The notes beneath the pieces were generated by a model. It made no database searches, was not told the origin of the DNA, and worked only from the letters and a program-made list of their open reading frames with translations. The translations under genes and the position numbers were made by a program. A DNA stretch of 64,000 nucleotides from Theobroma cacao (lineage: Eukaryota; Streptophyta; Magnoliopsida; Malvales; Malvaceae), in contig NC_030857.1 of the NCBI RefSeq assembly GCF_000208745.1, positions 8,923,159 through 8,987,158 of the forward strand, read 5' to 3'. Shown in pieces: positions 38,041-49,479 of this stretch. The number at the start of each line of letters is the position of its first letter. Positions within the stretch are counted from its first letter, which is position 1.

Positions 38041-40015
38041 TCAAAGATCAACCTTCCAAAGTGCACCATCTCCTTCTCCGCAAGAGGAATGCACATATTT
38101 CATTCTCTCCACTGAATTGCATACTCCGCTGCACGACCAATCGAATGAGGCCACGCAGATATTCCCTGCTTGAGCCTTCCATTCACAATCTGACAGGCAC
38201 AACATTGTTGGTTTTAGTTAGTTGAGGAACAGCAAAGATATGCATATGATTTGATGACCCAAAAGAGAGAAGAAGTTTTGCATACCTGGAGGGGTCCCAC
38301 AGCACATGGAACGGTCGTCCACGTGTTCAACTTCTAAGCCAATCAACCATGATCCCAGAGACACGTCCTCATTGGCGTATCTATGCAAGATGGGGCTGCC
38401 AACCATTGAGAAATTCATGCCTCAGTCTGAAAGCGTTCCATAAAGAGAGAGAGAGAGAGAGAGAGGTGTAGAAGCAAAGACTGACGAGTTGATGGAAATA
38501 TAGGCAGCAAGGTCCTTGGAGATGCCATATAATTGTCCAGTGGCATGCCTGAAGTACTTGTTTCCATCCTCTCCAAATTTCCAGTACTCTGGTTCGTGAT
38601 ATTTCACCCCTCTGCCGTACAATTACTTGTTATTGTATTATGATTAATTTTCAGTACTATGATTAGTTTGTCTTGTTATTTTTTTTAAAAAATAATTAAA
38701 AATATTTTGCTAGTATACAATAATTATTAAAAATATAAAAAACTTACTTGCGAGAAAGAACTGGTCCAGACTTCATGCATCCGATATACACTCTGGGCTT
38801 GGATCGGTATTGTGCAAGCGTGCTGGCTAGCATACCTTTGCAATCAAAACAACAATACCAATATATATATATATATATTCCATGACTCATTGTAGTACTG
38901 TAAGATTATTGTATTACTATAAGATTGAATCAAACGAAGAACAGAAGAGAAATGCTAACCTAAGTTGAGATGGACATCATCATCCACCTTCACATAGAAT
39001 TGGGCGTCCCATATGGCAACAGCAGTAGAGAAATAGAGTCTGGTCTTGGTGGACAGCTGGTGGTATCCTTCTACGTGTTTCAGCCTAAGAAAGTCCTTGT
39101 GCTCTGCCTCTTCTCTGTCCAGTGCTTTATCCAGAACACCCCCTGGTGTGGCACTGTGCCCTATCACAAACCTTATAACAATCCCTTTCTCTCTCTCCAA
39201 TTTCTTCAGTTTTTCTCCTGTAACACCACAACAACAATTCTCAACTGCTTAATTTTATGACCCAGGTCTGGTACAATCCATTCATGCAAGCACATTTGCC
39301 ATAAAGAAAAATTAAGGATCCAAAAAGACATGTTATGTTAGGAGACACCGCAGGACCTCTAGGCATCCATGTTTCTCGAACAGAGTCTCTTCTTTTCCTG
39401 CTGCTAAATGCTGTGTTAATTCCAATAACCACAAAAGCCTTCTGCAATGTCTGATTAGATTTGCTTTCCAGGGAAATTCCTCCAGCACTAGTCTTGCTCA
39501 TACGAGCTACTGCTAATTCCATTTCCAAGTTGGAGATTGTTTTGTCAAGTGACCTACGTACGGTGCGGTTGGACATAAACATAATTAGATGGCATTTACT
39601 GAAACCGGAGGTTAATTTTGCACAATCACAAGAGGTATAAGCTCACTGGATAGCCTTGTGAGTTTTTGAGACTTCCCCCATGATATCTTCTGCCTTTCCT
39701 TCAGCCAATTTCTGATTAGAATGGGAAAAACTGATCTCAATCTGATAGGTTGCAGGCAGCAACATATATATGATATATAATAATAAAGGAATAAATTGGA
39801 TAAACTCTAGTTAGCATGCATACACGTTTGCGATCAAAGTCACGGGCTACTTCTCCCAACTTATTGCTGGCATGCTTTTGAATGGGTGGAGTTGGATGAT
39901 ATTTGTCATGAGAAGTGTAAGCAGTCCACGTTCGGCTGGTAAACAGTGATCCTGCAAGAAAGCTAGCAAGACATAATACGAAAATGGCTTTCCCTGAAAC
40001 TGCCTTTCCCCGCAT
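38041..40015 (-). CDS. KNS4: Beta-1,3-galactosyltransferase, GT31 family (KNS4/UPEX1-like), 8 exons
   Basis: Exons on the minus strand: 40015-39824, 39711-39647, 39553-39357, 39217-38960, 38835-38748, 38611-38486, 38395-38286 and 38189-38041. They give 394 residues. It is a type II Golgi protein: short basic N-terminus MRGKAVSGK, one TM anchor (about 10-26), stem with [14 protein letters not shown], then a GT31 domain. Domain blocks are [34 protein letters not shown], the metal-binding DDD at 230-232 in [52 protein letters not shown] and a Cys-rich end with [21 protein letters not shown]. It probably adds beta-1,3-galactose to arabinogalactan proteins. The Arabidopsis relative KNS4/UPEX1 is needed for pollen exine; relation to it is by recalled similarity. 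An in-frame ATG at 40072 would add 19 residues, but 40015 matches the family start better. Confidence 0.9.
38443..38465. repeat. (GA)n microsatellite in galactosyltransferase intron 6
   Basis: About eleven GA dinucleotides in the intron between exons 6 and 7, close to the exon 7 acceptor. Confidence 0.9.
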
Positions 40016-41795
40016 TTTCTTGGACTCGTTGTCAAGCTGCCACGGGCACAAGGCATAATAAAGACGCTGCATGCGATCCTGAAGTGATCAGATTCTTTTA
40101 AGGTTGCAGCACCTTATTGTTCGTGGTCTTCACAAAGGCCCTTGAAGAAAACACAAAGGAAGAAGAAACTTAGGCTATTTATTTTCAGGTGAAGCTAAAG
40201 CTTGATATATAAAAAAACACATGCGCTCTATACCTCTATGTATACACCATCACATGCTATTGCCGTTCCTATATAGAATTAGTTCTAGAAAGAGTAGATG
40301 GAAATAGGGAAAGAAATCCCATTTTTGTGAAAATTTTATGACTATGATACTTTGTCGATTTGATTGAAACAACTGCCAATGGTTTGCTAATGCTAGCTTT
40401 CAATCCCCCCCACACCACTGAAGCCTATGATTTGAGCATATGGTCTCTACTCAAGCATGTCATGTGAGGCTATGTGCAAAGTTAAGGTAAAGCCCACCCA
40501 ATATAGATATTCAAAGTAAAATTCTCTTGCTTAGAGACACTCTTTAAGAAGAAATGAAATCTCTAAGCTGATATCGCCCCAACAATTCTGAACAAATTAG
40601 GATTCTAATGCTACAAAAAATATGTGCTGTGCTTTGAGTCTTCCTGCATAGCTAATGAATCCCTTTGATTATCAAGATTCATCAATCAAAGGAAGGAGTG
40701 GGAAAATCATAACAGTCCCTTTGATCATATGAAGCCGGCATAAGAGTAAAACTCTACAAGAAGAAAAAGAGAAAAAGTTGATTTGAAGAAACAAGATGAT
40801 GATGTACATTGATGTACTTACCAGTTAAACATTGCTTCAATTCTATTGTTAATATAATTAAGGATAAGCAAATACTGAAAACAACATAACCAGAATAAAA
40901 TATACTAGTACCTTTCCGAATCATTCAGGATTGGGGCATCATTGACTGAGAAACGTTGCTATCGATTGCTAGCTAACGGCCATCCTCAAGCAAAACTTCT
41001 TATGTTGTAACTTTCCCTTACCCTATATATCCTAGCTAGTTTCAAATTACCTGAGCGCGCGGCCCTGGTTGCTGGGTTTGGCAGTTGGACCATGTTGTTT
41101 TCATGGTTCAACAACCTGTCAGCAGCTATTACAGAAAAAGAAGTTCCTTTGTTTGAGGTAATCGGTGACGTTTACGTGTGTATTTGTGTGCGCGCGCGTC
41201 AAGATGCTTCTTGTTATGCTTTGTGTGTAGCATAAACTCAATTAAAACATTAAGCTAGCATATGTTAGCTTTAACTTTCGTCAAGTGTTTGATCTGAACG
41301 TGGACCTAAATTTATGCTGTTTGGATGCCTTATTTAGAGGGTTTATGTCGAAGATCTGTTTATGTTAATATATAATGCATGCAAGGAATAGGAATGATAT
41401 ATCACACTATTCTTGTTAAGCTAATTAGTAGCTAGCACACACCAAGCATGCCTGTGAGACAAGGAGTCCCTTACATACTTGAGGATCCAAGTTCTTTAAT
41501 GCCGAAATTTTCGGTCAGTGTTATATATTTGAACAGAAAGCATATGCACAGGACCAGTTAGCCTATAGATCGAGTATCACCAAAGAAAGCAAAAAAAAAA
41601 AAAAAGGCATTATTGTCATAGAATTCATGTTAGTTAAGTATTCTCTATTGAAAAGCGTAGAAACTAATTACGTGTGTTTAAACTGAAAGTTAATCAAGCG
41701 AATGACTCAAATGCTCTATAGAGATGGGATCAAATTTTGCATTAAAATTACTGTTGTACACCAATTTGTATTGTATTTTATTGTGTGTAAAATAT
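40016..41795. other. Intergenic: upstream region of the galactosyltransferase
   Basis: Holds the 5' leader and promoter of the minus-strand gene, with possible untranslated exons. A short alternating GTGTGCGCGCGCG run lies near 41186. No coding region was recognised up to the copia LTR. Confidence 0.4.
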
Positions 41796-42224
41796 TGTGA
41801 CCTAAGAGAAAAAAAAAACACCAAAAAAAGGGAAAGGAAAATATTTGAAATATCATTTTATTCTCTTGTCACGTACAATACAGAAAACCCAACTTATATA
41901 TTAGCCTGGGTAACAAACTTGTAACAAATTTGTAAAAAGAGGCAGAAAAATGTCTTAGAGATCTTAACATTAATAGTTTATTTACATAGTAATTACTAAG
42001 TGCGTGACTATAATAAAAGTTTATTTACATAGTAATTACTAAGTGCGTGACTATAATAAAAGCCTAACTAGCTATTTACTATTAATAATTCGTTAACAAC
42101 TAATGTAGAAATCAATAATACAAAAGCTATTATCATCTAAAACTCCTATGCTTTTTATCTTCACTGCTTCTCAACAAATTTGTCATGTAATATCCTTCAT
42201 TAAATAAATAATTTATCTCTAATA
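41796..42224 (-). mobile_element. 3' LTR of Ty1/copia element
   Basis: About 430 bp that match 46382-46883 (without the SINE) at roughly 80 percent by eye, starting TGTGACCTAAGAG and TGTGACATGAGAG respectively. On the minus strand it follows a polypurine tract CTTGAGGGAGAG (about 42226-42236). The sense 5' end looks mutated (TATTAG for TGTTAG). A target duplication was not found. It holds a 43 bp tandem duplication (41975-42060). Confidence 0.75.
41975..42060. repeat. Perfect 43 bp tandem duplication in the 3' LTR
   Basis: Two identical 43 bp units, beginning AGTTTATTTACATAG at 41975 and 42018. The 5' LTR at 46382-46883 has a single, diverged copy, so the duplication happened after insertion or in the assembly. 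Confidence 0.9.
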
Positions 42225-45200
42225 CTCTCCCTCAAGATGAGTGTGTATGTTAATAACACTCATCTTGATGAGAAGAGCATGATAAGGACCTAGTTGCAAT
42301 GCTTTTGTATAGATATCCACTAACTCAGTAAATAGATGTCATGGCTAAATAACTCTAGCAATGACCTTATCTCTGATGAAATAGAAGTCCATTTCAATAT
42401 GTTTCGTACGTTTATAAAAATAGAGTTTTTACATATGTGAAGGGCTGATTGATCATCACAATATAGCTCAATAGCACCAAGATGAGAAATTCTGAAATCT
42501 TGTAGCAAAAGTAACAACTACTGCACCTCACAACACGTTGCTGCCATTGCCCTATATTTAGCCTCAGTGGAATTCCTTGCCTCTACTGATTGCTTTTTAG
42601 ATTTCCAGCTTATAAGTGATTTACCTATAAAAACTCCATAACCAGTGACAGATATTCTAGTATCCAAGCAATCTTCCCAATCACCATCATTGTAAATCTA
42701 ATCTGGTATCTGAATATGAAAATAACATGATACCTTGCCTTGGTGCCCCCTTGAGGTACTTCAAAACTCTAAAAGTTACTTGTAAGTGAACACTACTTGG
42801 TTGTCCATATATTGAGACAATATATGAACTGCATAGGCTATGTTCAGTCTTGTAAAGGTCAAATATAGTAATTTACCAAAAAGTTGCTTATAAATAGTGC
42901 CATCTTGCAATAATTATTCCTCTTTTGCCCTTGCTAGCTTTTGATTGTAGTCTATTGGTGTTGTGATTAGTTTTCCACCAAGTAACTCATACTTTTCAAG
43001 CAAATCTAACACATATTTCCTTTGGCATATAGAAATGCCCTTATCAGACCTTGCAACTTTAAGACCTAGGAAATATTTTAACTTCCCTAAGTCTTTTAGT
43101 TTGAATTTGGTTTTCAAGTAATTCTTCACATCATTAGTAAGTGTAATAGATGAACTTGCAATAATTATATCATATACATACACTAAGAGAGCAACAAAAT
43201 CTCCATTGTTCATAGATTTTTTAAATAAAGAATAACCACAAGACTACTTGTAAATACTGCATTTATTGCACTTACTAAATCTCCACGACTGATTTTATTT
43301 TCAAGAAACTTTTAGTTTTATTGCCAAGCAAACAACAGTGAGCTATTGCAACGATTAAAGGTTAGTATCTTGATTAACTTGATATAAATAATGCATTTCT
43401 CAATGGTGATTTGCATGAAATAGTATATATGATGCTGCCACAAGGTTATAAGCCTTATCTTTAGGGGGAATATACAATATCACAAAATTAGAACTTAGTT
43501 TGCAAACTCCACAAATCACTTAAAACTTCGAAGCTAAGAATTTATAGAATCAATGGTTAGGTTATTGTCAAAAACATTATTTTTTGGAGAAATGGTATTT
43601 TGGGGATCATAATTACTTGTATCAACTTCATGTTCTTGATGGTTATGTAAGGGATGAATATGTGAATGTGAAGTGACATCAGGTGAATCAAAAGAATAAA
43701 GCAAATCAAATGGTGATGAAGCTCTGTTATGCAAAGTGGGAAATGAAGTATAAGAATCAACTATTTGTTGCAAATATTTAAAAAGAAACGCAGATTCATG
43801 AAAAATGACATCCCTATAAACAAAGACATTATGTGTCTCCAAATCATATAGCTTGCAGCCTTTTATGCCTCTAGGATAACCTATGAAAACACACTTTGTA
43901 GCTCTTTTATCAAATTTTTTTTCTATAACTTGAAATGATAGATGCAAAGCATAATGATGCAATCACTCTAAGATGTGAATATGAAGGAATTTTATAAACA
44001 AGATTTCATATGGTGTTTTATTTTGTAAAACATGTGTGGCAATTCTATTTATAATGTGTGCAACAATTAAGATTGAATCACCCAAAAATTTCAAAGGTAC
44101 TGATGATTGAAATATTAATGCCCTTGAAATGACTAACAAATGCTAATGTTTACATTCAACTACTCCATTTTGTTGTGGAGTATCAATAACGCAACATAGT
44201 AAAGTAGATGTAAAATTTCTTTAGAAGAATAAAAATCCAAAAGTTTAAACTCATTCTCATTATCTGACATGATTTAAAACCATATTATAAACAGTAGGTA
44301 TGATAATTGAAACTTTAGATTTATACTTCATTAGAAAACTCCATGTAAACCTTGTGTAATCATTTACTATTGTAAAAAAATAATGATGGTTTGATGATGT
44401 TGCAACAGACTAAGGTCTCCATATATATGCCTTCCTGTATCAAATCAAAAGATGAATTTGAAAAAGTACAATAAACAGGAAAAAGTAATGGTTTTTGCTT
44501 TGCTAATAAACAAATGTCACAAATCAAATCAGATTTACATTAAAAACATCAAAATTGTTTTAATGAATCAACCTAATTTTGCTCAAAAGGGTACGTCCTA
44601 ACTCGAAATGCCATAAATCAAAGTCCCTTGGTGTTGAACTACAAACATTTGCTAATGGTTGCTTGGGAATATTTACATTCTTATTTTTGCTAAGCTTTTT
44701 CAACAGTTGTTCATCTAGCTTGTCTTGCATGATATACAACTCATTGATAACCTTAGTAACCTTAATCATTTTCCAAAAAATTGGGTTCTGTATGACAAAA
44801 TATTCATATAAAAGAGTTAAACAATATTTTCTTGATTTTGTATGTGAACTTACTGTAATCAAATTATAGGTAAAAAGTGGTACATATAGCACATTTTCCA
44901 ATATTAAAGATCTTAGTTGCACAATTCCTATGTGCGAAATAACAACTTTGGTTTTGTTTGGTAAGTGAACAAATGCATTATGGATTGCCCTATATGAAGA
45001 GAAAGGCTTTAAACTACAAGTTATATGGTCTGTGGCACTTGTGTCTAAGATCTAAGTATCATTAAGAAAAAATAAATAATTTATAGTTTGTATATGGCTT
45101 ACAAAAGCATGATGAGTGCACAAGTAATTGTGATTAGTAATTGTACCTGTTTGTGCAGAGTTTAAAAATGAGATTTTGTTACTGTGGTTACTAGTACCTG

Positions 45201-46381
45201 CATTATCATTAACAACTGCTGAAGGATGCTCATTGATTGAAGCTAAAATTTTCTAAACTTGATCTTTAGGAAAATCTCTTTGAAAACCAGAACTAGTAAT
45301 ACCATCTCCACTGTCGTGATGATCCTTTTAACCAACAGTCATAACACTATTTATACTATAATTTTCTTTTTTTTTTCCAATAAACTTGCCTTTTGCAAAC
45401 TTGAAGTCATATGGAAATCCCACTAGCTTGTAGCATTTTTCCTTATAATGGCCCTTCTTACCATAATTTGTACAAACTATATAGGATTTACCCTTAGTTT
45501 TATTATAAAAAATAATCATATTTGTAGAGGCCTCTATAAAAGGATGAGTTTGTAAATTTATACTACGTTGAGATTTTTCTCTAAAGATAATACTACAAAC
45601 TTCATCCAAAGTAGGGAAAAGTTTCATCATAATAAGTTATGACCTAAAAGCAGCATAAGATTCATTCAATCCATTAACAAACTTAAACACATTATCTTTT
45701 TCAGTCCTATCAATAAACTTATGAAAGTTTTGATTACAATTTCCACACTTATAATAAGGCAATGGTATAAAATTTCACAATTCCTCCTAGTTGGAGTTAA
45801 GCTCAGTAAAATAACCATCCATAGATTGTGTACCTTGTGAGATATTGTGAAAAGAATGTTGAAGATTGAAAATCCTCACATCGTCTAGTTGTGCGAATCT
45901 CTTGAGAAAATCCCATTTCTGAGCGATATTGTTCATATAAAAGGCATTTGATACAATTTATGGAGTAAGTGAATCCAACAACCAAGCAACTATAAGGTTG
46001 TTATATCTTGTTCATGCCATGTACATTTTATCAGAAGGCTGAGGTGGTGGAATTGACATAATAAAGCTTGTCTTAATGCAGATTGAAAAAGCTAGAATAA
46101 ATAAATGACTTTATGAGTAACAGTTGTTTGAATTGAGCTTAGGTGTAATTACCACCAATCCATTATTATTTGAATGGTGGAGTAAATAAGGAAATGTATA
46201 AGAATCATCCACCATAGAGATTGTTGGCACGATTGGTGCCTCAAAAGAAGTTGCCATAATGAATCTTGACTTGAATTGAATCAATCAAGAATTATCGAAA
46301 AGAATTTCAATTAAAACAACCAAAAAAATGAATCTTGATCTTGAGAAATCCTATATCATGGCTCTGATACCATGAAAATAT
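42225..46381 (-). pseudogene. Degenerate Ty1/copia gag-pol
   Basis: Reads right to left. A gag start at about 46257 (MATSFEAPIV.., with a LLHHSN segment) soon hits a stop. A zinc-knuckle remnant follows at about 45480 (CTNYGKKGHYKEKC, second Cys replaced by Tyr). Then come a GAG pre-integrase piece (44922-44560, ..LWHFELG) and an integrase end (about 44200-43790, GVLQQNGVVECKH; KCVFIGYPRGIKGCKLYD). RT follows (LDINNAFLNGDLHE near 43385 and LLVYVYDIII at about 43180, where the usual YVDD has become YVYD) and then RNase H (YCDDQSALHI near 42450). Many frameshifts and stops. The element cannot be autonomous. Confidence 0.85.
46360..46372 (-). other. Primer-binding site of the copia element
   Basis: The minus strand reads TGGTATCAGAGCC, the canonical plant copia site complementary to initiator-Met tRNA, ten bases inside the 5' LTR. 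Confidence 0.9.
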
Positions 46382-46883
46382 TGTGACATGAGAGAGAAAA
46401 ACTTAGAAGAAGAAAAAAGAAAAAAAATTAGAATATTATTTTATTCCCTTGTCATGTTTATTATAGAAAATCTAGCTTATATATTAATTTGGGTAACGAA
46501 CTTGTAATAATCTGTACAAAAGGGTAGAAAAATGTCCTAAAGATCTTAACAATAATAGTTTATTTATATGATAAAACTACCTATAGTAATTACTTAAGTG
46601 AGTTACTATAGTAAAAACCTAACTAATTATTTACTATTAGTAATTCATTAACAACTACTGTAAAAATCAAGAATATAAAAACTATTAACATTTAAAACTC
46701 CTGTACTTCTTATCTTCACTGCTCCTTAACAAATCTATCATGTAATTTGCCTCTGGGCATTTGGCTCATTAGTTGATGCATGATCTCTCTACTTAGAGAG
46801 TAGGGTTCTAATCCCCTTTTCCCCAATTAAAAAAAATCTATCATGTAGTTTCCTTCATTAAAGAAATAAATTCATTTCTATTA
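46382..46883 (-). mobile_element. 5' LTR of Ty1/copia element, interrupted by a SINE
   Basis: Homologous to 41796-42224. It starts TGTGACATGAGAG next to the primer-binding site. The outer end is estimated at 46883 from alignment with the left LTR. An insertion of 103 bp, including one target copy, at 46745 is absent from the 3' LTR. Confidence 0.75.
46745..46833 (+). mobile_element. Short tRNA-derived SINE (about 89 bp, 14 bp TSD)
   Basis: The body carries a box-A-like TGGCTCATTAGTTGA (about 46761) and a box-B-like GGTTCTAATCC about 33 bases later (46804), in the order and spacing of a tRNA-type Pol III promoter. It ends in an A-rich tail. It is bounded by a perfect 14 bp direct repeat AAATCTATCATGTA (46731-46744 and 46834-46847). 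The 3' LTR of the same copia element has only one such site, so this is a clean insertion after the LTRs were formed. Confidence 0.8.
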
Positions 46884-48016
46884 TTGTGAATGGATGTTAC
46901 AATGTGATATGAGTTTACAAGGCTAGTTTTTAACATTTAAGTCTTAATAGAGTAGGTCATTAAAGGTGAAAAGATAAAAAAAAGTCGCTATCTAGATTTG
47001 TTAGCTTTGGTCCATCACCTTAACTAGAGATGGATCCATAGATTACAAAGGATCTAATTTCGGTCTATCACATAAATTATATTTTAATGGATGGCATATT
47101 TTTTGACATTGCACAAGATTTGTTGTGCTAACTATTCATCAAGGAGTTATAGTTCTTTAGTTTCTTGTTGATCAAATTATTTTAAATTATGTTTAAACTT
47201 TAGACTTGTTATACCTCTAACAACTGATAGAATCCTTTACCTCCACTATTGAGGTAATAACTTTAAAGTAAACAAGTGAGTGTAGAAAACAAGATACATA
47301 CACTAAACAAGATCTAACTATAAAATACTAAATTAATTTATCTTTATCAATAATTAAAAGGTAGCTTTATTACAATTTACTAATTGTTATTATACTTAAG
47401 AGGTAAATATATTTTATCTGGTATCTATATGACTTTAATATTACCAACAAATGATGAAGAATTTAAAAATTATAACCTAATACATTGTATTAATAAATTA
47501 TATCTTAATAAAGAGTACATCATTCTCTGTTGGAAAAATATGACATAATACTTAAAAAGTTCCTCCAAATATTTAGAAAAATTCAAATAAGCTCTTATTC
47601 TGGTATTACATTCATTAAATTATTTTATTTTTTAGATCAACTAAGTCCTTATAACTAATGATTAACTAACTATTGTTAGTCAAAACACCACATGTGATTT
47701 TATGCCATATGGTGTTAACGTGATATGTTTGCATGTGATGATATGACAAGATCACGTGGTCACATGGAAAATTAGTCAACCATTAATCATAAATGCCTAT
47801 TTGATCTAAAATAAAAGTAGAGAAGTTTAATTGAATACAATATATAACAAATAAAAGTTTATGTAAATGTTCTAGGATACTTTATAGGCTTTTTAAAGCA
47901 TTATGTTACAAAAAAAATTCAAATGATTTGCATAAAGTTATTGGAATCAAGAATTTGATTGTATGTTTTCTTAAGTTGTTTTAAACTTTTATTATTTATA
48001 TTAATTTTATATATAA
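46884..48016. other. AT-rich intergenic DNA containing a foldback element
   Basis: No gene was recognised. The notable content is the inverted-repeat element at 47541-47908, listed separately. Confidence 0.5.
47541..47908. mobile_element. Foldback MITE-like inverted repeat (about 368 bp)
   Basis: The left half (from TGACATAATACTTAAAAAG) and the reverse complement of the right half (from TGTAACATAATGCTTTAAAAAG) align for about 170 bp at roughly 70 percent, including TTTTATTTTTTAGATC on both arms. The centre holds CACATGTG-type palindromes. No obvious target duplication or family assignment. Confidence 0.5.
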
Positions 48017-48047
48017 CTAGGTGAAAGACCCAAGCATTGCTACGGGT
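48017..48047 (-). other. Helitron 3' terminus: hairpin plus CTAG
   Basis: On the minus strand, ACCCGTAGCAATGCTTGGGT can pair as ACCCG-(T)-AGC / GCT-TGGGT with loop AAT. Then CTTTCAC and terminal CTAG follow. The spacing fits the known Helitron replication-stop structure. Confidence 0.8.
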
Positions 48048-49479
48048 TGTTCAATTGATGAATATTGAATATTAAAAAAAAATTTATAATGTTTGGATAT
48101 AGTATGTTTTTAATAATGTTGTGTGCTTAATAAATTTAATATTTCAACTTTATACATTGAAAATGGAGAAGACTTTTTAGAATTTATTTACTAACAGGCC
48201 AAACTCAAAGTTGAATGTAGAAAAAGAACATTCATATAGGTGGTCATACATATTTTATATTATAAAATATTAAAATGATATTATTCCAACAATTAAAGCA
48301 ACACAACAATCAGTTGTGGTGTACAAAATTTGATTGTTCTTGTATTGTGTGTACATTTTTACCATAGCAGTTGTAGTACATTGGAGCTACAAAAAACTTG
48401 CTCCATCTATGGTAAAATTTACCTATTTTCTTTATAGTGAAGGTATCTGCAAACTATTGCTTTCTTTGCAATATGCTTGAACCTCTTGTTTGCATATCAT
48501 CAAGTATGATATGAAGTTAGTTGATAGTTTCTTTATACTAATTTAAATAAAAAATACTATCATTTTGGGTAATTTACCTATTTTCATTTTTTTTCTAGGT
48601 GACTCTTCCGAAAATAGTTCCTTTGAAACTTGTACACTTGTCAAAGATGGTGGTAGTTTCATTTGAGGTTCTCCAATGCTAAGTGGAGTTTGACCGATAG
48701 TCGATTGTTGACTTGAAGAACTTGTAAACTCTTGGATTAGGGGTACTTGAAGCCACAATTTACTTGACACTGTTACAGTCAAAGATTTTAAAAATTATGT
48801 ATTCATGATCGATGGCTTTTCATGTGAGTCCTACTCTAAATTTTTTTCTAGTGTTGATTAGTGCCTTCACAAGAGGAGGAAGAGTCGTCTTGTCTAATGT
48901 TTTAATTGCAGCAAATTTTGTAATTGTAGCTCTAATCAATTTTTCAGCTTGTTGTCCAAAGCTTGCAGCTTAATGGTACCAGTTACATCTTGGACCATTA
49001 ACTACCAAATCATTCTATAAAATATTTTAAAATGTGTTGTTAGATTCTTTGTTTTGTAAGGATGCAGTTTTTACTAAATTCAATAATAAATAAGTATTAT
49101 GTTACTTACATAGGAACCAATGTCTTCTTATCGTGTTTCGGGCACGAAAATTTGCCAGCACAAAATCGTAGACCTGCTGCACATTGATCACAAGTGTTAT
49201 AGCACCATCCATTTGATGCTTCGACATTGATAATTGCCACTGTGACCTTAAATTTGGCATTCTGACATGGAAAAGAACAAAAATTTTGTTATATATTTAA
49301 TTGTTTTATTTTTCATTTGTGAACAACATATAAATATTGATTGTCATCAATGTTATAGTACTATAAATAGATAATCTTACCAACACTTGCTTTGGATCCA
49401 TAGCTAATAAATCTGCTACTGTTGCTTTTGAAAGACTTGTCTACTGAGTTAGCTGTGAATGTGTTTTTGTCTCTAATGC

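Noticed and set aside
40016..40072. Upstream ATG for the galactosyltransferase
   Set aside because: Would add 19 residues not typical of the family; MRGKAVSGK at 40015 fits recalled relatives. Not excluded.
46745..46833. Functional tRNA gene
   Set aside because: Box motifs present but no foldable cloverleaf; a tail and TSD indicate a SINE.
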